Shown: positions 30,793 through 40,500 of the stretch, piece by piece
Position numbering within the stretch: position 1 is the first letter of the stretch
How the letters are laid out: each line of letters begins with the position of its first letter
Made by a program: the position numbers and the translations under genes
Source of the DNA: Phytopythium helicoides
Taxonomy: Eukaryota; Oomycota; Peronosporomycetes; Pythiales; Pythiaceae
DNA length: 64,000 nt
Assembly: GCA_024867545.1 (NCBI GenBank)
Contig: JANFNE010000006.1
Coordinates: 124,001-188,000 of the forward strand
Reading direction: 5' to 3'
The notes under the pieces: model-generated
Databases searched by the model: none
Told to the model about the DNA's origin: nothing
Seen by the model: only the letters and a program-made list of their open reading frames with translations

Positions 30793-31167
30793 ATGAGCGA
30801 GGCGCCGAGTTGGCAGCACATGTGGGGGGCCAAGGTCAAGATGCCGTGCGACATGGAGGACGACGTCCTGGAGGACACGATCAAGCTCGTGACCTCGCGA
30901 CTGGGGAACTACGACACGGAAGAGTGGGAGAAAAAGGGTCTCTCGGTGCGTCGCAAGGTGTTGATCTTGAAAATGCCATCAATCCGAAAAAGCTGACGCT
31001 CGAGACAGGTCTGCGAGGAGATCAAGGCGCACCTGGACGAGGCGTGGGACCCGAACTGGGTCGTGTGCATCGGGCGCAACTTCGGCTCCTTCGTGACGCA
31101 CGTGACGCGCAACTTCGTCTTCTTCTACTACAACGAGAAGGCCATCATGGTCTACAAGGCCGGCTAG
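30793..31167 (+). CDS. LC8-type dynein light chain, two exons
   Basis: Exons 30793-30945 and 31009-31167 (63-nt intron) encode 103 residues. Strong start context (CCACCATGA). Family pattern: VKMPCDMEDDVLEDTIKL, then VCEEIKAHLDEAWDPNWVV, CIGRNFGSFVTHVTRN and FVFFYYNEKAIMVYKAG, the beta-strand that forms the LC8 dimer groove. LC8 proteins are dimeric hubs in cytoplasmic and axonemal dynein. The divergence from canonical DYNLL (for example FGSFVTHVTRN versus FGSYVTHETKH) suggests an axonemal or accessory paralogue. Confidence 0.92.
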
Positions 31168-31305
31168 CGTCGCTTCAAGATCGTCGTAATCTATCGGTCA
31201 ATGTCCCCCAAAGACGCCATGTGATTGGTTCATTCATGTAAAATACACGCATCTCCGTAAACTACGCGTCGAAGCGCCACGCCCAACCAGTAATAGACCT
31301 GCACC

Positions 31306-33130
31306 ATGGTGGTGGCCGAGCCGAGCGCCAAGAAGCAGAAGCTGGCGAGCCCCAGCGCCGCCGATGACGCCGGATACGTGGAGGACGCGGCGGTGAAGCA
31401 GGAGGAGGAGAGCGATGAGGAGGACGAGGACAGCGCGACGTCGGTCATCGCGCAGTTCCAGAGCGAAGATGTGCGTTGGTTGTCGAGATATCGGCGGTCG
31501 AGTGGCGACCGAGAAGCTGACGCCGTGTGGGGCAGGGAGCGAACGTGGGGCCGCAGCTGGAGCTGCCGCTGGGCTCGAACGTGCGCCAGATGGAGGAGCT
31601 CGTGAACGAGCTGCTGCAGGTTCGTCGAGGTGGAAGCGAGCACGGTGGTGGTGGTGTGTGTGAGGGGCTGATGATGGAGTGGTGGCTGGCGACAGAACGG
31701 CAAGAAGAAGGTCCCGTACTCGCTCTTCCTGGGCGACACGGAGATCACGACCTCGCTGCGCGCGACCGTCGAGGAGCTGGTGCGCACGTTGTGGAGCCTT
31801 GGACTGCTTCGTCGGCGTTGTACTTATGCTGCTGGTTGATGCTGCACGCAGAAACTCACGACGGAGACGGCGCTGACGATCACGTTCCAGCCGCTGGCGG
31901 TGTTCCGCGTGCGTCCGGTGACGCGCTGCAGCGACACGCTCCAAGGACACTCGGAGGCGGTGCTTCATGTGAGCTTCAGCCCGGATGGCAAGCGCCTGGC
32001 GAGCGGTGGCGGCGACACGACTGTGCGCTTCTGGGATACCAACACGTGCCTGCCCAAGCACACTGGCCGCGGCCATAAGCATCACGTGCTTTGTACGGCT
32101 TGGTCTCCTGATGGCGAGCGGTTCGCATCGGCCGATCGCAACGGTGAGATCCGGCTGTGGAACCCTGTGACGGGTCAACCTGTCGGCCAGCCGCTGCGCG
32201 GCCACAAGCAGTGGGTGAACTCGCTGACGTGGGAGCCGCTACATCGCGACGCTTCTGGCGAGCGGTTCGCCAGTGCCTCCAAGGACGGCACGATCAAGGT
32301 CTGGAACGCGCGCACGGGTCGCCAGCTCGCGTCGCTGTCGGGCCACACGGACTCGGTCGAGTGCATCAAGTGGGGTGGCGAGGGTCTGCTGTACAGCGCT
32401 TCTCGTGACCGCACCATCAAGGTGTGGGCCATGGAGGGCAACGACCTCGGCAAGCTCGTGCGCACGCTGACCGGCCACGGCCACCGCATCAACACGCTGG
32501 CGCTGAACGTAGACTACGTGTGCCGCACGGGACCGTTCGACCACACCAGCAAGACGTTCTCGAGCCGCGAAGAGATGCAGCAGGCTGCGCTCGAGCGGTA
32601 CCAGAACGTGCGTCGCAGCCAGCCGGAGCGGCTCGTGTCGGGCTCGGACGACTTCACGCTGTTCCTGTGGGAGCCTGCGGAGAACAAAAAGCCGCTGGCG
32701 AGACTTACGGGCCACCAGCAGCCCGTGAACCACCTGAGCTTCTCACCCGACGGGCGCTACTTTGCGAGTGCATCGTTCGACAAGAAGGTCAAGATCTGGA
32801 ACGGCCAGACGGGAGCGTTCGTGGCCACGCTTACGGGCCATGTGGGCGCCGTGTACCAGGTGTGCTGGTCGAGCGACTCGCGGCTGATCGTGAGCGCCAG
32901 CAAGGACTCGACCGTCAAGGTCTGGGAGCTCAGCGCGCCCAAGAACGCCAAGGCAACGCTGCCTGGCCATTACGACGAGGTCTACGCGCTCGACTGGAGC
33001 CCGAACGGCGACAAGGTCGCCTCGGGCAGCAAGGACCGCACCATCAAGATGTACGTTATCATGATGCCTCGCAAAGGTTGCCAGTCTCTAACTCGCATGT
33101 GTGTGTCGATTCTCCAGCTGGAAGCACTAG
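31306..33130 (+). CDS. NLE1: Notchless homologue NLE1 (WD40 ribosome-assembly factor), five exons
   Basis: Exons 31306-31470, 31536-31619, 31696-31779, 31852-33050 and a 13-nt exon 33118-33130 give 514 residues. After an acidic/basic leader comes the NLE ubiquitin-like domain (VGPQLELPLGSNVRQMEELV, LAVFRVRPVTRCSDTLQGH), then eight WD40 blades, for example VSFSPDGKRLASGGGDTTVR and GTIKVWNARTGRQLASLSGH. NLE1/Rsa4 binds the MIDAS domain of the AAA ATPase Rea1/MDN1 in late 60S maturation. The final splice converts ...TIKM plus intron into ...TIKIWKH-stop, completing the last blade; without it reading runs on 223 bases into the intron and 3' flank. The next gene on the strand is SIVA. Confidence 0.94.
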
Positions 33131-33353
33131 CCCTCCTCCCCTTTTTGTGTCATCTGGAATCCCCTCTACATACAAAACGCAACATAGACACCCCTCCACC
33201 AATACGTAACAAGGCATTCTTTTCCAGAACATCTACTCCTACTGTCATAAAATGCAATTGTATATACTTCTAATGCAAAAATAATTCATGTCCGGTAACC
33301 AATCACCATCCATTTCGTGCATTCATTTCAGCCAATCCAAGCGCGGAGCGGGT

Positions 33354-33362
33354 GGCGGGAAA
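33354..33362 (+). promoter_or_regulatory. E2F-like site GGCGGGAAA upstream of SIVA
   Basis: GGCGGGAAA, the reverse complement of TTTCCCGCC, fits the E2F consensus TTTSSCGC and lies 64 bp before the SIVA ATG; it is followed at once by ACGCGCC. An oomycete-type initiator TTCATTTC (consensus YTCANTYY) lies at 33322-33329. Function is inferred. Confidence 0.4.
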
Positions 33363-33425
33363 ACGCGCCCCATACAAAACTGGTCATTTCGCGATCGCCC
33401 GCCGCCGACCCAGCCCGCCGAGCAC

Positions 33426-34115
33426 ATGAAGCGCGCCAGAGAGACCGACGTGGAGCTGCCCGCCGCGCCCGCGGGCCACGCGATGGCCGCGTGGATGACA
33501 CCGCCCCCGTGCGCTCGGCCGCCAAGAGCTGGTGCCGGCCATTCGGCGGCCAGAGTCGCGCTCTTCCAGGGCGGCGCCGAGTCCATTTCCCCCTGGAAGC
33601 ACCAGGCCAAGCGCTGCAGAGACCGCTCGGTGCCCATGGGTGCGTCGCGTTGGGGGCTCAGAGTCGGCTGTGGAGGAAGGGGTTGCTGATGGAGGTTTTG
33701 GTTCGCAGACGCGCTGAGCCGCCTCATGTCGGCAGCGGTGACCAGCGCGCGCATGAAGAAGCACGGCGTGGCGGCGCTGTTTGGCGCCTCGATGGTGGAG
33801 CACAAGGCTCCGGGGACAGCCGTGAGCTGTGCCGCGTGCGCGCCGATGCCAGGAAGACAGGCCGCACTCGCAGTGACGAAGTGCGCGCACTGCGAGCGCG
33901 CAGTGGGCGAGTGCTGCCGCCGCGAGTGCGAGAACTGCAGCGGCGTCTTCTGCTCGCTCTGCTCCACGCTCAAGTACGTCGGCGGTTTTGGTGTCTGTGG
34001 GTGCAGTGATGAGTTTATCTGACGCCTGGTGGGTGGTGTGGTGTTGTGCAGCTGTGACGCGCAGTTTGACCGGGTGTTTTGCCTGTCGTGCAACTACGAC
34101 ATGGCGCACTCCTGA
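33426..34115 (+). CDS. SIVA1: Siva-family zinc-binding protein, three exons
   Basis: Exons 33426-33639, 33709-33973 and 34052-34115 give 180 residues (human SIVA1 has 175). The N-terminal half is basic and Pro/Ala-rich (FQGGAESISPWKHQAKR); the middle helix is SRLMSAAVTSARMKKHG. The C-terminal ~75 residues hold the Siva cysteine pattern: SCAAC, KCAHCERAVGECC, CENCSGVFCSLC and NCDAQFDRVFCLSCNYDM. In mammals Siva binds CD27 and is linked to apoptosis, p53/MDM2 and DNA-damage responses; the domain itself is ancient, and its role in oomycetes is unknown. The last join (STL-NCDAQFDRV) is needed to complete the zinc cluster. Confidence 0.85.
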
Positions 34116-34970
34116 CGGACCGGTGAGCGGCCGATTTGGCCAAAGTGCTCGTGAATGTTGTCTCTTCTCTCTTAAATTAGTCGATGGATCGCTGTCAAGT
34201 CGAGTCGATCATTGTAAATCATCAACATGAAGCCCAACGACGATGGACAGTGCAGCATTTTGTTATTGTTTCCAGGAACCTTGAAAACGACACCTGGTCA
34301 TTCATTTAATTTAGGAAGCTGTTTTCGTAGCATACTCACCATTTTTCCAGTGGATCGGTTGGCCACAAAGTATTTCAACCCGCCTCGCGAAAAAGTCGAA
34401 GCGATCTGTCCTCAATCAACACTGAAGGATTGACTGAGCGTGGGCTGGCGCAAACCTAGACACCTTGACAGTGAGTTGGTGGAGAAGTTGAGACAAGGTT
34501 CAAGCGGCCGTGCTCACCCTAGTTGTCGCGTTTGGCTGTGTATGATCACCTAGCACACCCAAGACAAAAAATGCCAGCAGTCCTGGAGATCTGTCTGCAC
34601 TGGCCAGTCTGCAGTTCTTGACAATTCAAATATGAACGGGTTTGTGAGCAGTAGCACCCGCCAAAGACCATTGTGGCGCATTTACTTGGGATCCTCGCAG
34701 GAAACCAAGACATTTCGGCACCAGCGGGACAATGTGGAAGCTTTTCAACATGCAGAAACGTGATAGACATGTACGCGTTGAAAACGCCAATACATGGCAT
34801 CAACAAGATCCTCATACACCTCACCAGGGATTCTATGCGTTTGAACGAGGCAACTGGCAAACAGGAAGTGGTCTCCACGTCCAATTGTCTTTGCATCCTT
34901 ATGAAAATAACCGGCTGAATGCCGTTCTTACGAAGTATGAAAGTTCCATAGAGGATGATGCAACTACCAC
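34116..34970. other. Convergent 3' region, no supported gene
   Basis: About 855 bp between SIVA (+) and the serine carboxypeptidase (-). It is more AT-rich than its flanks. Frames at 34546-34896 (-) and 34732-35052 (+) lack recognisable domains; the second overlaps the carboxypeptidase end in antisense. Confidence 0.4.
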
Positions 34971-36551
34971 CTACGGCAATGTAAAGATGTCCGAGCCGTC
35001 TAGTTGCAAAAATCGGCGCACAATGTCAAGAGCGATCGCTGGTTGGTCGTGAGGAACCATCTGCACCAAGAAAAGTGAGCCCTGCAGCCATAGATCACTT
35101 ATTGTAAGGAATGAAGCACTACTTACATGTCCAGCGCCATAAATCTTGACAAGGCTGAGTCCATTCGCTGACTTAACCGACCCCATCACTTCTCTATTGC
35201 AGTTTTCAGTAGCAGAGGAGCAAAATAGTTCTAAGGAAGCAGCTGACAGGAATTCAGACTGATGCTCCCAGTCGAGTGCTTGAGTCCATCGCTCCATTGA
35301 GTCCCAATTGACGACTGTGTCTGCGTCACCACCGTACACTAATACTTGCACCCCGTGATCTAATAGCTTTGCTACGTTGCCTTCGCTCTCTTCAATTGCA
35401 TCAACGGGATCGAGTGCACCGCTCATGCCCATATTACAAAGTTTCCACTGATGACCTGCTTCTCCAAAGTATTGCAGAGAAGTATCGCGGTTGACGAGTT
35501 GTTGGAGTCGGTCAAATCGGTAGCAAAGCCCAACTGGATCATCCATGTGGCATTCTCGCCGCATATCATACACATTCCACCCTTGGTCTACAACGGCAGT
35601 TGAAGTGAGCGCGCGCAAATTATCGTAGTCTTTGCTGGCTTTGATGCACGTCGTTTCAGTGGTTGTGGTTGATTTCCCTTGTCGATTCGCATTGCATTCA
35701 GCTTGAGATACAAGATACTGGTTATAAGCTGTGCGAATGGCTTCTTCACTGGTGCCAAGCAGAGGCTTGCTATATGAGTTGGTGCGAGCAAACGAAATAA
35801 ACGAATCCGCGACGGCAGAGGACGAGACTACACCGTTGCCGATACCGACGCCTTTCAACGTTTGTGCGTAGAGTGAGGATGCACCGCTGGAAAGCAAGGA
35901 GGCAGCTAGATCTGGTACGTAATGCCCTGCGAAGCTCTCACCAAAGATGAAGAAATCGTTTGCTTGCAGATCTCGATGTACAGTAAAGAATTCGTCCAGG
36001 AATTTGTGCAAGTCATGCGTCGCGTTGCGAGCCGTCCAAGGGGGAGTGTTGTCCTCATTGACAGATCCGCTAAATCCTGTCCCGCGAGGTTGATCGACGT
36101 AAATGATGTGTGCAACAGAAGTCCAGGAGTACGGGTTTAACGAGAGGGTATTGGCCTCATCGTCAAACATGCAAGGACCATTTTCAAACAGAACAGCAAC
36201 AAGACCGGAGCATCCTGGGCCGCCAGATAGCCACAAGATCACTGGGGTCGAGCTCGGTGCCGCTGCTGCTTGGTCGATAGAAGATCTGTAGAAGATATAG
36301 TACAGACCATTCAGAGTTCCTGTTTCTTTGTCCAGCTCCTCTCCACATAGCGACTCTGTTGTCCTTGCCGACGCGACGAGATCTTCGCTGGGGGCTTCAA
36401 AGTCGCTAGCGAGTGCCCGAAGGTGTCCGAGATGAGGAGAAGCAGTTGCAGTTCCAGGTCTCTCTGTCAATATGAGGATCACACAAATAGCGACGAGCGT
36501 GCCAGCCTTGATTGTCGCCGTCAGAGCCGATCGACAGCAAAGCATGATCAT
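34971..36551 (-). CDS. Secreted serine carboxypeptidase (S10 family), two exons
   Basis: Exons 35127-36551 and 34971-35060 (66-nt intron) give 504 residues. The start is the ATG at 36551; the longer frame begins with TTG inside a 14-bp tandem repeat. The N-terminus MIMLCCRSALTATIKAGTL... is a signal peptide or anchor. Catalytic blocks: oxyanion region WLSGGPGCSGL, Ser in FGESFAGHYVP, Asp in VYGGDADTVVNW, and His in YGAGHMVPHDQP. The intron sits directly after the catalytic His codon; its 66 nt are in frame without a stop, so retention would insert 22 residues between His and MVP. These enzymes trim C-terminal residues in vacuoles or outside the cell. It is convergent with SIVA. Confidence 0.93.
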   Translation of the reverse strand: MIMLCCRSALTATIKAGTLVAICVILILTERPGTATASPHLGHLRALASDFEAPSEDLVASARTTESLCGEELDKETGTLNGLYYIFYRSSIDQAAAAPSSTPVILWLSGGPGCSGLVAVLFENGPCMFDDEANTLSLNPYSWTSVAHIIYVDQPRGTGFSGSVNEDNTPPWTARNATHDLHKFLDEFFTVHRDLQANDFFIFGESFAGHYVPDLAASLLSSGASSLYAQTLKGVGIGNGVVSSSAVADSFISFARTNSYSKPLLGTSEEAIRTAYNQYLVSQAECNANRQGKSTTTTETTCIKASKDYDNLRALTSTAVVDQGWNVYDMRRECHMDDPVGLCYRFDRLQQLVNRDTSLQYFGEAGHQWKLCNMGMSGALDPVDAIEESEGNVAKLLDHGVQVLVYGGDADTVVNWDSMERWTQALDWEHQSEFLSAASLELFCSSATENCNREVMGSVKSANGLSLVKIYGAGHVSSASFLTISDLWLQGSLFLVQMVPHDQPAIALDIVRRFLQLDGSDIFTLP

Positions 36552-36584
36552 GCTGTCGGCGTTGGTTTCTGCCTCGCGACGTGC

Positions 36585-36626
36585 AAGGTGATCTGGCCAA
36601 GGCGATCTGGCCAAGGCGATCTGGCC
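36585..36626. repeat. 14-bp tandem repeat, three units
   Basis: Three copies of AAGGYGATCTGGCC lie just upstream of the carboxypeptidase ATG, in its presumed 5' UTR or promoter. The unit starting at 36585 has T and the other two have C at the variable position. Confidence 0.9.
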
Positions 36627-36718
36627 AACCGCGACCTTTCATATATCACTTTTGAGTCGAACCCATAAATGATGCGTGTTCAAAGTCATGCACCCAAGTG
36701 AAACTGATGGCAGGCACG

Positions 36719-37338
36719 TCAAAAGAAGACGGCGATGAGCTCGTCGAGCAGCGTATTGGTCGTAGACTCCGACTGCACTGGAGCCACTCCACGTGCCTCG
36801 GTGTACGGAGAAGGTGGGGTGACAGTGAAAGTGCTGAACGGCCCGCTGGAAGCATGCCAAGGCGCATCTTGGAAGCCTTCATCATCCATGGGAGCCACCC
36901 ACATCCCGCCTTGATAAAGTTCAGATTTAGACGCCTTTGGCGCAGGAGAGGCCTTGAAGTCGTAGGCGCTAGCTGCTGGCCTCACTGCGAACGTCTCTAA
37001 TCTGCGCGGCTCGAAGTCTCCGTGACCTAGGCAACCAGCACAATAGTGTTAGTGCAAGTGCAAACCACAACAACTCAACGGGTTTCACTTCTTCTGCCTT
37101 CTGTTGCTGTCCCGTTCTTGCTAGTCGTTATCTCAATTACCGTCGGTGGCTTTCCCTTTGAACGAAACTGGTCGCGTCGGAAGCGCGAAAAGCTCTCAGT
37201 GAGTGGAGCTTGAGCAGGGCACTTTTTCTTGCCTCGCGCCTTCTTTCGAGGTGGAGATACGCCAAATGCTCGCTTCAGCGCAGTGATTGGACTGCGCTTT
37301 TTGCGAGGTGCGTGTCCACCTCGGCCACCATCGAGCAT
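36719..37338 (-). CDS. Uncharacterised basic protein, two exons
   Basis: Exons 37080-37338 and 36719-37026 (53-nt intron) give 188 residues. The first half is strongly basic (PRKKRSPITALKRAF, PPRKKARGKKKC), with probable nuclear-localisation signals. The second half is Pro/Ser-rich with an aromatic motif (SELYQGGMWVAPMDDEGF) and ends in a hydrophobic helix (LLDELIAVFF). The join gives a continuous HGDFEPRRLETFAVRP. The intron is slightly shorter than others here, which lowers certainty. No known domain is seen. Confidence 0.6.
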
Positions 37339-37553
37339 TTTCTAAGCACTCGCAGCACCCCGCATTTACTTCAAACTCAACCCTGAAGCGAACACTGGGG
37401 ACACTACTTATCATTACCTCTAGCACCATTTGCGCCTTGCCACTCGGAACGGGAAAAAAGGAAATGAAAGGAGATTCTACTATGATGATCAATTGGTTGA
37501 AGTTGGAGTGATGGTCACTTCAACCAAATCTATTGTTTGGAGGTTCTCCTCCT

Positions 37554-40500
37554 CTACTTGATGTGGTACCATTTCTTCTTCTGCCGCGACTTGTTGCGGC
37601 TGTAAGTTGCAGCTGCACGGCGTCCGCGCCTCGAGATCGTGACCGACATGAGTGATGAGGTGTCGCTCTGCATTGTGGACGGCGGTGCCTTCCACGGATC
37701 CAGCACTGAGTACCGGCGCTCGGATTGCATCCCACTTGTGAATGACGTCATGTCGGAATCGCGGACGATGTCAGCCGATCGCTGAGCATACGATGATATG
37801 GAGTAGTCGTTGATCGAGTCTATGGCGCTGCTCGGAACCGTGCTTGGTTGTGTCCGCTCGGGGTCGCTTCCACGTCTCGCCACTTGGTTTCGCAGCTCGT
37901 CAATGTCGACTTCCACGTCGTACTCCTCGGCTTTCTGCGAGTGATATCGACTGTCGTGCAGATCATACTGTGCACTCATGCTCATAGGAGCGGGAGATAT
38001 GATCGACAAGTCATCCGGCAGGTTACCGCTGTAGCGGAAGCTGGTCGGTGCTACAGCATCGACAACCTCGAGCGTATCACCTTCGAACTTGATGCTCTTG
38101 GGCGGCGCAGTCGCGACAAATGACTCGAACTCATCCTCCGGAATCGCCTCACTCATAAGACCTTCCACTCTTCTCTCTTCGTCCACATTGAACGTTGAAG
38201 GTGGTGCTTCGCGCTCAGCATCCACATCAAAGCTTTGCATACTCCTGAACGACGGCGCCGCCACACTTGGTCGAGCAGCCGCACTGGAAGTATTCACGCG
38301 ATTTCCATCCGTTATTTTACTTGAGCCTCGCATAATCGACGAGCGGGTTTCGGCGATCGTGAAGTTATGCCAACGACCCATAAAGCTTCGTGACATCGAC
38401 TTGAATGACTCTTCTTTCGGTGACTCTGCGTACGCAATGCGGAGGACGCGGTTCACGTTTGACAGCAAAGCACCATCGATGATATCTTTATCCTTTGCCA
38501 CCAGCGATTCCAGGAACGCTATCATCTGCGGATAGTACTTGAGATCGCGAAGGAGAAACTCAGGCTCGGCTTTCTTTCCTTCTGCCAGAGCTGTTGCGTT
38601 TCTCGCCTCCAGTATACGTCGAACCAACTTCACCAGCGACGGGAGGTCTGCATGTTCTATTGTCATGCGACAGAACAGCAGCTCCAAGAAGTTTGCAGAG
38701 CAAATCTGGGGGAACTGAACAAGACGGCGCGCAATTCGCAGTACGCATCGGTATGGGAAGCTTGTAATCAAGTGTTTGTTGCAGTGCCGAACGAGCTTCA
38801 CGATTTGCTCAGGCATTCCACTGGTTGCGATCTTTTCGTCGATCTCTAGCGGTGTCCGAAGAATAACATTCATTGCGGAAGTGAGCTTGTCAACGAGCTG
38901 TGTGGTCACCTTTAGCGTCTCGGGGGGATTTTGAAGGTCGAACGCCATCAAACCTTCGAGTTCTGTACACCATAGCTGAAAAAGAAGCTCGAGATTGTAC
39001 GCAGGATTGGTCAGTCGCTCTGGATCTGGACGAGACAAGAAGCGTTCCAGGTAAAGTCCGCCAATGAAATTACTGGGATACTGGATTCGATCGTCGTCGT
39101 TGAGAAGTACCGAGTCACGCTTTGCTAGAGTGCGCTCGTTGCGGTTGCGACAAATAATTTCATCCAGCTTCTTTCGAACTTCCGTGCGCTTGTGTGAGTT
39201 CCAAATCAAGTCACTCTTTTCGTGGTTGTCGTCGAAGAAGCGAGCAGCCTTGCTAGGGTCATAGTGAATTTGGTAAACGATTGGATACGGTAAAAACCGT
39301 TGGAGACCTTCACACATGCGCTCACGAATCCCTGCATCTTTGTCCAGTAGCGCGTAGATGACCTCAAAAGCTGGCTCTCGAAGAGCTTCTGCCCGCAAAA
39401 AGTGATCGTGAAGAACGTGCTGCTTGGACTGCAAGGCTAGACCAAGAATCTCTACCCAGAGCCCGCTGACCTCAACGTACTCCGCGATACTCAAACAGGT
39501 ATCACAGAGTTCGGCAAGGCAAGATAGCGCATAGAATGCCTGCTCAAATCCAAGGTGATCTGTAATGACCTGAAGAGCCCATGTATACTGACAGAAAGGA
39601 GCCATCATCTTCTCCAGGTTGGTCGGGAATCCACAAAGCTTGTTTAGTACAAGCAGAGCCAATTCCTGCCTCTTTTGGTAGTCGACATTCCCGAACTGCG
39701 CTTCCAGAGAGTCAGGATTAGCATCTGAAGCACCTGGCTTGGACTTAAAGCCGTAATTCGACAGCATTCGGCGCGATGAGATGGAAACAGCTTTGCTGGC
39801 GTCAGTGTTGCCGTCAAAAGGTATCAGATATCGGCCAAGCGTCGCGACGGAGATGGCAGCAGTTGCTGCATCGGAATCATCGGCATGCATCTCCAAGCAC
39901 TCAACGAAAGCTCCTCGAAAACTGGGCACATCGGCTAATAAACTCAAGCATTCCAAGGCGGGTAGTGTATCGGAGTAGATACCAAGCTTCGGGTCTCTGT
40001 TTTCGTTGAGGAACAGAAAAAGCGACTCGAGAAAACTAATTGGACTCGCAGGAAACAACGTGTTCGCGGTGATAGACTCCGGTTGCGTCGATCCTTTCTC
40101 AAGCAGGATATTCAAGTAGATTCCGCCAACTCGCGGCTCCGCCTGGAGGCAATCGTACATGTAACTTGTTGCGCTCTCGAGAATGGACAGTTCATCTCCG
40201 TTTCCACTCATGCAATATTCCTCAGTTAGAAGAGACAGTTCACTTCTCGTGTCGCCGTTCCAGATGCAGCTAGGCTCGTAGATGTCTGACAGGATAATTG
40301 TACAGAACTCATGACCGTTTGGTTTGTCAAGGCAATCCAAGAAGTCGAGCGGCAATAGATTTGCAAGTGCGTCGAGACCTTTTGAGCGCGATTGACCATC
40401 GGTGCCAATTGCGAGTGCGCGCAGCGCGCTGAAAGCGCTTTCAAGCATATCACGCTCCTGCTTCTCCAGCTTCGACACTGATGTATGCTCCTCTTCCGTG

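Noticed and set aside
31234..32205. 323-codon minus-strand frame opposite NLE1
   Set aside because: Spans several NLE1 introns and exons with no homology; a composition artefact.
34732..35052. 106-codon plus-strand frame near the carboxypeptidase end
   Set aside because: It overlaps the last carboxypeptidase exon in antisense and has no recognisable domain; chance cannot be excluded.
36552..36614. N-terminal extension of the serine carboxypeptidase (frame opens at 36614)
   Set aside because: The first codon is TTG, lies inside a 14-bp tandem repeat and would bury the signal peptide; the ATG at 36551 gives a normal secretory start.
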